From positions 230,582-294,581 of the forward strand of contig NZ_JACHFW010000003.1 in NCBI RefSeq assembly GCF_014202115.1: a stretch of DNA of 64,000 bases. The letters run 5' to 3'. The stretch's first letter is position 1. Every line of letters begins with the position of its first letter. This document shows positions 25,633 to 34,936 of this stretch, one piece after another. Position numbers and translations under genes: made by a program. The DNA is from Catenibacillus scindens (GTDB lineage: Bacteria > Bacillota > Clostridia > Lachnospirales > Lachnospiraceae). Below the pieces are notes generated by a model that was not told where the DNA came from, ran no database searches, and saw nothing but the letters and a program-made list of their open reading frames with translations.

Positions 25633-25693
25633 AACCTCCTTGATGTTGTCCCGCGGCATTTTTCCTACCGCGGGAAACAACAGCATTTATACA

Positions 25694-26749
25694 TTATTTT
25701 TTAAGCTTCCAGAGATATTTTCTTGGTTCGCCTTTCAGGTAAGCGATAACTTCATCGCCCATCATGTTTCCGGACCATCCGTCAACATCTGTTGTCAAAC
25801 CTGCCATATGAGGTGTCAGAGTTACATTTCTCATGGACAGCAGCGGATGATTTGCCGGGATTGGCTCCTGCCAGAATACATCGACAGCAGCTCCGGCAAT
25901 TGTGCCATTCTGAAGAGCTTCTACAAAATCTTTCTGGTCAATAACCGCAGCTCTCGCTGTGTTAATCACATAAGCAGTCTTCTTCATCTTGGAGAACCAG
26001 TCTTTGTTGACCATACCCTTTGTGGACGGAAGAACCGGTAAATGAATGCTGATAATATCACTCTGACTTAACATTGTATCCAGATCTACAGCCTTTGCTC
26101 CGTCAGCCTCAATCTTTTCAACCGGGCAGTAAGGATCGTAAGCGATAACATCCATGCCAAAAGCCATAGCTCTCACTGCAACCTCGCGGCCGATAGCGCC
26201 GTAACCTGCGATACCAAGAGTTTTTCCATACAGTTCAAAGCCGATGCCGTAATCTGTAAACGGATGGTTGGCATCCAGAGGACCCCATGTAACATTCTTA
26301 ACATCAGGAACATTGTAAACATCATCTACAGGAGCGCCCAGATGCTCGCCTTTCTGAAGGCCGGTGCTGCTTAATGCCAGACGTCTTGTGGAGGCAATCA
26401 TCATACCAATACAAAACTCCGCAACAGCAACGCGGTTTCTTCCCGGTGTATAGGAAAGTTCAAGCCCTGCGTTAGCAATAGCGTCATAGTCGACAGTAGC
26501 CGGTGTACCTTTGGCAACGCCAAGGAACTTCATGCCGGCATTCGCCCACGCGGTAATTGTGTCCGCTCCGGCGTATTCATCGCCAAGAACAACAAGCTCG
26601 CTGCCCATGCACTCTTCACGGGTCATTTCTTCTGTAACATTTCCTTTGCCATGCTTTAACTCACCGCAGATTGTCACGTCGCAGTATTCTTTAATAATAT
26701 CCAGTTTTTTGTCTGGGATTGGTGTGCATAATGCCATTTTCTTTTTCAT
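25694..26749 (-). CDS. D-isomer-specific 2-hydroxyacid dehydrogenase
   Basis: A 351-residue NAD-dependent dehydrogenase of the SerA/CtBP family. LGIAGYGAIGREVAVRAMAFG is the NAD-binding GxGxxG, YVINTARAAVID carries the catalytic Arg region, DVFWQEPIPANHPL the Glu, and LTPHMAGLT the catalytic His. It interconverts a 2-keto acid and D-2-hydroxy acid, or acts on a related substrate. Second gene of the operon, between the Fe-alcohol dehydrogenase and the flavin reductase, so the four enzymes probably handle one carbon source. Confidence 0.88.
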   Translation of the reverse strand: MKKKMALCTPIPDKKLDIIKEYCDVTICGELKHGKGNVTEEMTREECMGSELVVLGDEYAGADTITAWANAGMKFLGVAKGTPATVDYDAIANAGLELSYTPGRNRVAVAEFCIGMMIASTRRLALSSTGLQKGEHLGAPVDDVYNVPDVKNVTWGPLDANHPFTDYGIGFELYGKTLGIAGYGAIGREVAVRAMAFGMDVIAYDPYCPVEKIEADGAKAVDLDTMLSQSDIISIHLPVLPSTKGMVNKDWFSKMKKTAYVINTARAAVIDQKDFVEALQNGTIAGAAVDVFWQEPIPANHPLLSMRNVTLTPHMAGLTTDVDGWSGNMMGDEVIAYLKGEPRKYLWKLKK

Positions 26750-26863
26750 TTCAGATTCCTCCAGTATTGATTAAAAGTAAAAGTAACATTCAATCGGCTG
26801 AACTGCTATTCTAAGTCTTTGACAGTTCAACCCGTGCCATCCCTGATGGCTGAACTGCTATAA

Positions 26864-28009
26864 TCAAAATGCTTTCTTTAAAATTTCGATAACCTGTTCT
26901 TTTGTAATATTCTGACGTGGGTTGAAGCCAAGTACCGGCTCTTTAAGTACATCTTCTGCCAGCATATCAAAATCTTTTTCCTGGATGCCCTGCTCGGACA
27001 AGGTCTTAATGCCAAGATCTTTTGTCAGATCTTTCAGCGCGTTGGCAAGGGCGTATTTATCTTCATCCATGTTGCCTGTGAGAGGAAGATCAATATCTTT
27101 AGCAAGCTCGACCATCTTCTCAGGGCAGCTCTCAGCGTTAAATTCCATAACATAAGGAAGAACTGTAGCGTTAGCCATACCATGGGCAAGACCGAAATGA
27201 GCGCTCAGTGTGTGGGCAATACCGTGAACAAGACCAAGGTTGGCGTTGGAGAAACCAAAGCCTGTGATCACGCAGCCGAGCATCATCTGCTCTCTGGCAT
27301 CCATGTCAGATCCGTTATGTACAGCAGTACGGATATTGTTATACAGGATATTGAGACCTTTCAGAGAATTATACTCTGTCATCGGAGTCGCCATGTTGGA
27401 AATGTAGCTCTCTACCGCATGTGTGATAGCATCCATACCTGTAGCGGCTGTAACGGAAGCCGGCATAGTCTTTGTAAATTCAGGATCAGCGATAACATGG
27501 CTTGGTGTCAGCTTGTTATCAATAATAACGTATTTAATAACCTTCTCTGTATCAATAAGCGCAACAACGTTTGTGATCTCACTGGAAGTACCTGCTGTTG
27601 TCGGGATAGCGATAAGAGGATGAACCGGATTCTTCACCATGTTCATTCCGCCGTACTCGCCGATCTTACCTGGGTTTGTCATTAATACGTTCACAGCCTT
27701 CGCAAGGTCGATGCTGCTGCCGCCGCCGACAGCGACAAATCCGTCAACATTGGCCTCCTTCGCGATAACTGCAGCTTCCTCAACCAGCTCGTTGGATGGA
27801 TTGGGAAGTACTTTATCAAAAACGGTTACATTAACATCAGCTTTTTTCACCTGGTCCAATACCTTTTCAGAAATTCCCGCAGCTTTAACGCCCTGATCGT
27901 AGATAACCATAACATTCTTAATGCCATTGGCTTTGATCACCTCAGGAAGCTTTTCTGCTGCACCCCTGCCAAATTCAATGTCACTTTTCACAAAAAAATT
28001 GTAGCTCAT
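26864..28009 (-). CDS. Iron-containing alcohol dehydrogenase, FucO/lactaldehyde reductase-like
   Basis: A 381-residue group III alcohol dehydrogenase. VAVGGGSSIDLAKAVNVLM (NAD site), IPTTAGTSSEIT, GMDAITHAVESYIS (metal Asp/His) and VHGIAHTLSAHFGLAHGMANA (His ligands) are all present. In this setting, with a FucA-like aldolase, it could reduce lactaldehyde or another short aldehyde. First gene of the operon; the 228-base gap to the divergent PRD regulator holds the promoter and the short palindromic insertion at 28106-28139. Confidence 0.88.
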   Translation of the reverse strand: MSYNFFVKSDIEFGRGAAEKLPEVIKANGIKNVMVIYDQGVKAAGISEKVLDQVKKADVNVTVFDKVLPNPSNELVEEAAVIAKEANVDGFVAVGGGSSIDLAKAVNVLMTNPGKIGEYGGMNMVKNPVHPLIAIPTTAGTSSEITNVVALIDTEKVIKYVIIDNKLTPSHVIADPEFTKTMPASVTAATGMDAITHAVESYISNMATPMTEYNSLKGLNILYNNIRTAVHNGSDMDAREQMMLGCVITGFGFSNANLGLVHGIAHTLSAHFGLAHGMANATVLPYVMEFNAESCPEKMVELAKDIDLPLTGNMDEDKYALANALKDLTKDLGIKTLSEQGIQEKDFDMLAEDVLKEPVLGFNPRQNITKEQVIEILKKAF

Positions 28010-28105
28010 GTTTTGTCCTCCTACCTTTCTTTTTCTGACTATATAGTAATCTATGAGGCAATTTTACTCAAACCGACTTTTTCCGCTATAAAGTGGAAAT
28101 CAAGA

Positions 28106-28139
28106 GTTACTGTTCGCTGGCTTGCCAGTAAACAGTAAC
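28106..28139. repeat. Minimal palindromic insertion with 8-bp target duplication
   Basis: GTTACTGTTCGCTGG, a CTTG loop and CCAGTAAACAGTAAC form a 34-base near-perfect palindrome. It is flanked by AATCAAGA (28098-28105) and AATCAAGA (28140-28147). This is the shortest member of the family and shows that the terminal palindrome alone is enough for an insertion. Confidence 0.88.
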
Positions 28140-28237
28140 AATCAAGAGGATACTTTACTCAATCTGAACTTTTTGGTAAAATATATTAAAAGTCAGTAGT
28201 GCCGCGGATTCGGGCGGTACGGAAAGGAACTATAAGA

Positions 28238-30181
28238 ATGGAAACGTGGAGCCTGTCATTGCGCCAGCGAAAATTGTTACATATCATGCAAAATCAGCCG
28301 TCTTTTCTCACAAGCAGCCAGCTTGCCAGACAATTGAATGTATCTCCCCGTACTATTCGCAATGATATTGCTGAGATCAACAAAAATCTTGAACCGTTTC
28401 ACACACGGATCGTCTCGGAGAAAAGCAAAGGCTATTTTTTCCATTCGGAGAATCCAGACATTTTACGGCAATTGGGACATATGGACAACGCCTTTTTTAC
28501 CCGGGAAGAACGAGTGCGCTATCTCACATTTACGTTATGTCTGTCAGACATCCCATTAAATCTTTATGATCTGGAAGAGGAGATTTTTGTCAGTCATACG
28601 ACACTGGAGCATGATCTCAACGATCTTAGGGAAAAATATGTCCTGTCGCCGCCTTATATCTCTCTTATCCAGGTCAAAGACGAACTGTCCTTTGAGGAAA
28701 ACGAGCGCAAGCGGCGCTCCATATTAAACCGTCTTTTCCATGAGGACTGGAATTACAACTCAAAAGGCAACGCCTATTATGGCAGTGTCTTTTTGGATGA
28801 AAAAATTCTTGATACAGTATCTCTGACCATCAGTCATTACTTAAACCTTTACTCCATACGTCTTGAGGACCCTAACCGGGTCATGCTTGATCTGGCTGTT
28901 GTGATCATGTATCTTCGCGTCCGCCAGGGCCATCTGATTGAAGATATTCAGAGAGATATTGCGGACACTCCAGCCTGGCAGGCGACAAAAGATATTATGG
29001 AAGCCCTTGAAAAGCAACTGGACATTGCTTTCCCTAAGTGCGAGGTCACTGAAATCTATACAAAAATTGCCGGCGCTCGCCTTATGGACGCCCGCCAGTT
29101 AAACTTTTCCACCATCGGACATTATTTTGATTACCAGACAATTCATATGGCCAACGCCTATATACAGCGAATACACAAATATTTTGACTTGGATTTTTCC
29201 GCCGATGAGGATTTTTATATTACCCTGCTTCAATATATCCGATATTTTCAAATGCCGGAACATATTTTTAATATCCAGGAAAATATCAATCTGACCCGGC
29301 AGCGTCTCACTGTGGAATATGAGATCGCCTGGCTATTTCAGGACATTGCCATAGAATATCTTGGCCGCACGGCAGACAGCTCTGAACTTTTATACCTTGC
29401 GCTATGTATCAGCGGTGCCATGGAATATCTCAACCAGAATATACCGGAACGCAAAATCCGGGCCATCATCTGCTGCCACTTAAATCTTCCCGCCATGTGG
29501 GCTTTAAAGCGAAAACTTCTTGGCGCTTTCGGATGTTATATGGATGTCATCGAGTTGCTCCCGGTTAACGAAAAAGACTCCTATGATTTCACCAATATTG
29601 ATCTCATCCTGTCGACAACCAGGAAAAATATTCCCGTACCTGATGGAAGTACAGTGCTGTTTATTTCACCCTTTTTAAACGACCAGGATCACCGAAATAT
29701 TGAAAACTATATTAACCTGCGCCATACTCAAAGCCTGTATCTGTCTGATCAGACTTCTCCGGAACGGCTTTTTAAAGAGGCTGTATGGCATGAAAACGTT
29801 GAAAATATAGATAAAATAATCCTTTTAAAGCTTTTAGCCGGGGATGTGGCAAACACCCAGGAGGAACGGGATAAGCTTTTTGAAACCATCTCACGGCGGG
29901 AAAAAATCCTTTCCTACGCCTACCATCCGGGCATTGCCTTCGTCTATGCCCTAAAGCCAGAAGGCGATCCCCGTCTGTCGGTGGCTACCATGGAACACCG
30001 TATTTTGTGGAATGGCATTAAAATCCGCACAGTCATTATGGCCGCTATTCCCACTGACCAGGCGATACTGTTATTTTACCTTCTTGAAAAAATTTATCAG
30101 AAAGATGTCCCTGAAGACAGGATTAAAAATCTCAGGACAAAAGAAGAGATTTACCAATATATTACAAATGAAAGGAAGTGA
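28238..30181 (+). CDS. PRD-containing BglG/MtlR-type transcriptional regulator
   Basis: A 647-residue regulator. HTH_11 domain at the N-terminus (FLTSSQLARQLNVSPRTIRNDI), Mga-like HTH (about 75-150), two PTS regulation domains (about 170-390), an EIIB-like region (AIICCHLNLPAMWALKRKL onward) and an EIIA-like C-terminus. The EIIA active-site segment reads YHPGIAFVYA rather than AIPHG, so the phosphorylatable His appears lost. Start ATG 28238 has GGAAAGGAAC upstream. It is divergent from the four-gene redox/aldolase operon, its likely target, although no PTS gene is present here. Confidence 0.82.
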   Translation: METWSLSLRQRKLLHIMQNQPSFLTSSQLARQLNVSPRTIRNDIAEINKNLEPFHTRIVSEKSKGYFFHSENPDILRQLGHMDNAFFTREERVRYLTFTLCLSDIPLNLYDLEEEIFVSHTTLEHDLNDLREKYVLSPPYISLIQVKDELSFEENERKRRSILNRLFHEDWNYNSKGNAYYGSVFLDEKILDTVSLTISHYLNLYSIRLEDPNRVMLDLAVVIMYLRVRQGHLIEDIQRDIADTPAWQATKDIMEALEKQLDIAFPKCEVTEIYTKIAGARLMDARQLNFSTIGHYFDYQTIHMANAYIQRIHKYFDLDFSADEDFYITLLQYIRYFQMPEHIFNIQENINLTRQRLTVEYEIAWLFQDIAIEYLGRTADSSELLYLALCISGAMEYLNQNIPERKIRAIICCHLNLPAMWALKRKLLGAFGCYMDVIELLPVNEKDSYDFTNIDLILSTTRKNIPVPDGSTVLFISPFLNDQDHRNIENYINLRHTQSLYLSDQTSPERLFKEAVWHENVENIDKIILLKLLAGDVANTQEERDKLFETISRREKILSYAYHPGIAFVYALKPEGDPRLSVATMEHRILWNGIKIRTVIMAAIPTDQAILLFYLLEKIYQKDVPEDRIKNLRTKEEIYQYITNERK

Positions 30182-30185
30182 TCCT

Positions 30186-30881
30186 GTGTCCGATACCAAA
30201 AACATCGCCAAAAAAACAACTAAGGCCAGCCAGACGAGAGAACGGATCGTTGGCGCCTATCTGGATCTGATTCCGCAAAAAAAATGGGATAAAATTTCCG
30301 TGAAAGATCTCTGCGCTCATTCCGGTATTACCAGGGGAACTTTTTACCAGTATTTTAATGATATTTATGATCTGATGCAGCATATCCAGGACTCTCTGAT
30401 GCAGGAAATGACCCATATGTACGGTTCCCTTCCCCAGCATCCCCATATTCCTATGAACGCCCAGATCTTTGACGAGAAATTCAACTGTTCTCCTCCGGAA
30501 CAGCTTTTATGCTGGTTTAAGTTCTGCCAGAAAAACCGCAAAGCTATGGCCGTTCTTCTGGATCCGGAAAACGGAGATTCTTATTTTGTAAAGAAGATAA
30601 AGACTCTGCTCCGCGAGCAGATCAATGAAATGATGGATCACGACGGTATGCCCAGAGACAGTCTCCGCGAACATTTTTTAAAAATATTTATTGAACTCCA
30701 TTTTCTTTCCGTCCGCACATGGCTGAATACCGGGACCGATGATTTTCTCTCTGTGGATGAGATCATTAATCTTCTCAACACCATGCGGGTGGGCGCCAAC
30801 TATCTCCATTATAAGCGGGCAGTACAGAAAGATTTTGATGTCCAGATCCACCCCACACAGGATAGCAAAAAAGACTCCTGA
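30186..30881 (+). CDS. TetR-family transcriptional regulator
   Basis: A 231-residue protein beginning at GTG 30186 (AAGGAA nine bases upstream), five bases after the PRD regulator stop, so co-transcribed with it. N-terminal HTH (about 18-70): TRERIVGAYLDLIPQKKWDK and VKDLCAHSGITRGTFYQYFNDIYDL. The C-terminal ligand domain is of the TetR_C_7/8-like type. It probably acts together with the PRD regulator on the divergent operon. Confidence 0.85.
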   Translation: MSDTKNIAKKTTKASQTRERIVGAYLDLIPQKKWDKISVKDLCAHSGITRGTFYQYFNDIYDLMQHIQDSLMQEMTHMYGSLPQHPHIPMNAQIFDEKFNCSPPEQLLCWFKFCQKNRKAMAVLLDPENGDSYFVKKIKTLLREQINEMMDHDGMPRDSLREHFLKIFIELHFLSVRTWLNTGTDDFLSVDEIINLLNTMRVGANYLHYKRAVQKDFDVQIHPTQDSKKDS

Positions 30882-30907
30882 AAGCTCATGGCTTCAGGAG
30901 TCCTTTT
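30867..30907. terminator. Bidirectional terminator between tetR-like gene and lysC
   Basis: AGACTCCTGAA (30872-30882) and TTCAGGAGTCC (30893-30903) form a stem with an A run on the left and TTTT on the right, serving the two convergent genes. Confidence 0.8.
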
Positions 30908-30912
30908 GCCTT

Positions 30913-32232
30913 TTAAAGCTGTGCTGTCACAAAAATATCATAGATAGCCCGGATCGCTGTTTCAAAATCATTGTTTTTCACACCGATAATAATATTCAGC
31001 TCACTGGAACCCTGATCAATCATTTTAACATTGACGCGTGCATGGGCCAGAGCGGAAAAGATCCGTCCGGCAGTTCCCCGGGTCGCTTTCATACCACGGC
31101 CAACCACAGCGATCAGTGCCAGATCTGCCTCAAGCTCAACAAAATCCGGATCAACCGCTCTGTGGATACCTGCGATCACCTGCTGCTCTTTCTCCACAAA
31201 TTCCGGCTGATGGACAAAGATTGTCATCGTATCAATGCCGGAAGGCATGTGTTCAAAGGAAATACCGTTCTCCTCAAAAACTTCCAGAACTTTCCGGCCA
31301 AAGCCAATCTCTGAGTTCATCATTGCTTTGTCAATATTAATGGCAGCAAACCCTTTCTTTCCTGCAATACCTGTGATAGTGTACCGGGGACGTCTGCATG
31401 TACTCTCTACAATAAGTGTTCCCTTCTCCTCCGGCGCGTTTGTATTGCGGATATTAATAGGAATACCGGCCTTTCTCACCGGGAAGATGGCGTCCTCATG
31501 GAGTACGGAAGCGCCCATATAGGACAACTCTCGAAGCTCTCTGTAAGTAATCGTGTCAATTACCTCAGGGTTGTTGACAACTCTCGGATCTGCTACAAGG
31601 AAACCGGATACGTCCGTCCAGTTCTCATAAAGATCCGCTGTAATGGCTCTGGCAACTAAAGAGCCTGTAATATCTGATCCTCCCCTGGAAAATGTCTTAA
31701 CTGTCCCATCATCCAGAGCGCCGTAAAATCCCGGAATCACAGCGTATTCACAGCCTTTAAGGCGTTCATAGAGCATTGTATTTGTCTTATCATTATTTAA
31801 AGTGCCGTCTTCATTAAAAAAAATCACCTGAGCCGCGTCAATAAACTCAAAATTCAGATAGTTGGCCATGATAATACCATTTAAGTATTCTCCCCGGGAC
31901 GCAGCATATTCTCTGCCGGCCTTGGCCTCAAAATTCTCCCGGATCTTTTCAAATTCATCCTTTAAGGACAGATTTAATCCCAGGCCCTGGATAATCTCGT
32001 TGTATCTTGCCTGTATCTTTTCCAGCATCGGCTTAAAATTCTTGCCGTTTTCAGCAGCCCCGTAGCATTCGTAAAGCATATCTGTGACCTTTGTATCACT
32101 GGAAAATCGTTTCCCCGGCGCGCTGGGAACAACATATCTTCGTGAAGAATCCTCATGAATGATCTTCCCAACCTTTTTAAACTGTTCAGCGCTGGCCAGG
32201 GAGCTTCCGCCAAATTTTACAACTTTTTTCAT
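30913..32232 (-). CDS. lysC: Aspartate kinase
   Basis: A 439-residue monofunctional aspartokinase. MKKVVKFGGSSLASAEQFKK (N-terminal KFGGSS nucleotide/aspartate motif), FSRGGSDITGSLVARA and WTDVSGFLVADPRVV identify the amino-acid kinase domain (1-290); two ACT domains follow (about 300-439, including VVGRGMKATRGTAGRIFSAL). Phosphorylates aspartate for the lysine, threonine and methionine branches, and so also feeds aspartate semialdehyde to the carboxyspermidine route. The 215-base upstream gap shows no recognised lysine riboswitch. Confidence 0.93.
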   Translation of the reverse strand: MKKVVKFGGSSLASAEQFKKVGKIIHEDSSRRYVVPSAPGKRFSSDTKVTDMLYECYGAAENGKNFKPMLEKIQARYNEIIQGLGLNLSLKDEFEKIRENFEAKAGREYAASRGEYLNGIIMANYLNFEFIDAAQVIFFNEDGTLNNDKTNTMLYERLKGCEYAVIPGFYGALDDGTVKTFSRGGSDITGSLVARAITADLYENWTDVSGFLVADPRVVNNPEVIDTITYRELRELSYMGASVLHEDAIFPVRKAGIPINIRNTNAPEEKGTLIVESTCRRPRYTITGIAGKKGFAAINIDKAMMNSEIGFGRKVLEVFEENGISFEHMPSGIDTMTIFVHQPEFVEKEQQVIAGIHRAVDPDFVELEADLALIAVVGRGMKATRGTAGRIFSALAHARVNVKMIDQGSSELNIIIGVKNNDFETAIRAIYDIFVTAQL

Positions 32233-32447
32233 TTTGATATTTCCTCCTTATATATGTCTGTCCCCCCAGGCGCCGGCCCGATCACACCTTAACAGATGAA
32301 CGCGCCGGCACACCGGACACATCTTACTTTAAACGACATATGTCTTTACTGGGTGTACATTTGTCTTTATCAAAAACACGTGATATTACAATACATCTTT
32401 TTGAGGAAAATATCAAGTACTTTTTTTCACTTTATTCCGCCATAGGC

Positions 32448-33437
32448 TTATTTTGCGGTCTCCCCGGCATTTTCTCTCTGGTTATGAGCCGCCTCAACGC
32501 CAACGTTGGCAAAATGCTTGCCCAGATAGGCTGTCAGAGCTACCGCCCCCAAAAGCACCAGGCCGCGAACAAGCTGAGTCACCGCCCCGCTTGTGCCGCA
32601 CAGAACAAGGCCATTTTCAAGCATATTGATTATAACAGCGCCAAAAATCAGTTTATAAACTTTGGAACCTACACCGCCCTGGACAGGAACACCGGCGATA
32701 AACAGAGCCATCATTACCTTCATCTCAAATCCGCTTCCAATGGTATTATTGGTTCCGCCGAGACGGGCTACCATATAAATGCCGGCAACGGCCGCCATAA
32801 ATCCGGATACAGCAAATGCCGCGATCTTAACAGCGTCCACATTGATGCCGGTATGCTGTACGGCCACTTCATTTTCACCGATATCCTTTACATAGACGCC
32901 AAAACGTGTATAGTGAAAAATATAGACAATAATAGCCACCATAATAATAACGGAGATAATCTTAAAAGCAAAATTATCTATAAATTTCAAAGAATCGGGC
33001 AAATAAAAGGAGGTGTTGCTTAACATCAGGTTGACAACAGCCCTGTAGGCCATCAGCATCGCCAGTGAGGCCATAAAGGAGGACACTTTCCGCTTCGCGT
33101 TAATATAGCCAAGGAGGAGCCCCGATGCCAGACCAATAAGCAGGGATACCGGAATCATGAAGAACGGATTTACATTCGTGGACGCCATCAGCCCAAAGCA
33201 GCCAACCAGGGCAACGATCACACCGCAGGTAATATCCGTGGACCCCATAGCTGCCACAAACAACATACCAAGGCCGGCGATAATCGTGGGTACAGACTGG
33301 TTAAACAAATTCATCAGGTTGGTTGATGTAAAAAGACTGCCTTTTGTTGCGATCCCAAAAATTACAGCAACCAGCACAAAAATTATGACAGGAAGCCACG
33401 TGCTAATATTAAAGTTTATTTTCCTCTTTGACATCAC
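32448..33437 (-). CDS. Sugar ABC transporter permease (RbsC-like)
   Basis: A 329-residue permease with about nine hydrophobic segments. The AAMGSTDITCGVIVALVGC segment and IAAFAVSGFMAAVAGIYMVARLGG are typical of ribose/galactose-type (CUT2) permeases. It overlaps the ATPase gene by four bases and ends the transporter operon. One of two different permeases in the operon, so the channel is probably a heterodimer. Confidence 0.87.
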   Translation of the reverse strand: MMSKRKINFNISTWLPVIIFVLVAVIFGIATKGSLFTSTNLMNLFNQSVPTIIAGLGMLFVAAMGSTDITCGVIVALVGCFGLMASTNVNPFFMIPVSLLIGLASGLLLGYINAKRKVSSFMASLAMLMAYRAVVNLMLSNTSFYLPDSLKFIDNFAFKIISVIIMVAIIVYIFHYTRFGVYVKDIGENEVAVQHTGINVDAVKIAAFAVSGFMAAVAGIYMVARLGGTNNTIGSGFEMKVMMALFIAGVPVQGGVGSKVYKLIFGAVIINMLENGLVLCGTSGAVTQLVRGLVLLGAVALTAYLGKHFANVGVEAAHNQRENAGETAK

Positions 33438-34936
33438 AACATCACCTCCATAATCTTATCCTCAGTAAAATCTGTATTTCGGGACAGCATGGCTGCGAAT
33501 TGATGATTTTTCATGACAAGGATACGGTCCGACATACCCATGGCTTCGGGAAGCTCGTCTGAGATCATGATAATCCCAAGGCCGTCCGCCTTTGCCTTTT
33601 TAAGAACACTGTAAATATATGCCTTAACACCGATATCCACGCCGCGGGTGGGACAGTCAAGGATAATATAATCCAGGTCTTTAATAAGCCAGCGGCTCAA
33701 ATTAACTTTCTGTTTATTTCCGCCGCTTAATCGCCGGACTATATGGCGAAGGCCGGTAGATTTAATTTCAAATGCCTCCGACGCTCTCTGAGCCAGCTTT
33801 CTCGCTTTGACAGGACTTAAAAAAGCTCCTTTGCCCGACAGGTCTCTGGCCGAAGGCAGGATCAGATTGTCCCCGATGGATGCGTCCAGCATAAGTCCAT
33901 TGGCGTCACGGTCTTTGGAGAGATATGCTCCCCGGGTTTTAATAATATCGCCGGGTTTCTGTATCTCCTTATGGCCGGATCCGGCAGTTACTTTACCGCG
34001 CCGGCCTTCCTCAAGGCCGAAAATAGCGCTTCCCACCTCATGGATACCCGCATCGGAAAGACCACAGATGGCCAGGATCTCTCCCTTATGCAGATCAAAG
34101 GAAATGTTTTCACATTTTCCCGGAACATTAAGGTTTTTCACAGAAAGGATAACCTCTTTCTGATAAGATTCCTCCCAGTCATCACGGTAATAATCGCCGG
34201 ACACCTCCCGGCCGATCATCAGGCGCTTTAACTCATTCATAGAATATTTTTCAGCCGCCTTGCTCTCTACGATCACACCGTCGCGCAAAACAGCGATCTC
34301 ATCGCAAATCTCCACCATTTCCTCAAGATCATGAGTTACCATCAATATAGTGCGTCCCAGAGAAATAAATTTTTTGATAAAGGCGTACAAAACTTCACGG
34401 TTATCCTGGGACAAGGCCTGGGAAATCTCATCCAGCACAAGAAAATCCGGATCTGTGATCAGGGCACGGGCCAGTTCCATGATCTTTCTCTGCTCAATGG
34501 ACAGTGTTCCCGCTGCTACGTCCAAAGGGACTTTCGGCAGCCCCCATTTTTCAAAAACGCTTTCAGCATCTCTATTCATCGCCGCCAAATCTACCAGCGG
34601 GCCCTTTTTGTATTTATCCATTTTTCCAAGAAACATATTTACAACGCCGCTGAGATTGCCTATAACGCCAAGCTCCTGGACGACCATGGCAACGCCGTGC
34701 TTTGCCGCGTCCGCAGGACTGAAGGGATTATACACCTGGCCATTCTTATAAAATTTGCCGCTGTCTTTTTTAAGCATTCCGCAAACCATGGAGGCGAGGG
34801 TAGATTTTCCTGAGCCGTTTTCTCCCGCCAGTCCAAGGACAGTGCCTTTGTTCAGAATCAGGTTTACATCCCGGTTTGCCTTTGTAGGGCCAAAGCTTTT
34901 ACTGACGCCTTCAATTCTTAACATTTCTTCTGCCAT
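33434..34936 (-). CDS. Sugar ABC transporter ATPase (RbsA/MglA-like, two domains)
   Basis: A 500-residue tandem ATPase. First half: Walker A GENGSGKST, signature-like LSIEQRKIMELARAL, Walker B LVLDEIS and HxH-loop MVTHDLEE. Second half: degenerate Walker A CGLSDAGIHEVG, signature RLSGGNKQKVNLSRWL, Walker B YIILDCPTRGVD. This asymmetry is normal for CUT2 importers. Overlaps both neighbouring permease genes by one to four bases, indicating coupled translation. Confidence 0.92.
   Translation of the reverse strand: MAEEMLRIEGVSKSFGPTKANRDVNLILNKGTVLGLAGENGSGKSTLASMVCGMLKKDSGKFYKNGQVYNPFSPADAAKHGVAMVVQELGVIGNLSGVVNMFLGKMDKYKKGPLVDLAAMNRDAESVFEKWGLPKVPLDVAAGTLSIEQRKIMELARALITDPDFLVLDEISQALSQDNREVLYAFIKKFISLGRTILMVTHDLEEMVEICDEIAVLRDGVIVESKAAEKYSMNELKRLMIGREVSGDYYRDDWEESYQKEVILSVKNLNVPGKCENISFDLHKGEILAICGLSDAGIHEVGSAIFGLEEGRRGKVTAGSGHKEIQKPGDIIKTRGAYLSKDRDANGLMLDASIGDNLILPSARDLSGKGAFLSPVKARKLAQRASEAFEIKSTGLRHIVRRLSGGNKQKVNLSRWLIKDLDYIILDCPTRGVDIGVKAYIYSVLKKAKADGLGIIMISDELPEAMGMSDRILVMKNHQFAAMLSRNTDFTEDKIMEVML

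Noticed and set aside
32233..32447. Lysine riboswitch upstream of the aspartate kinase
   Set aside because: No conserved lysine-box stems could be found in the 215 bases.
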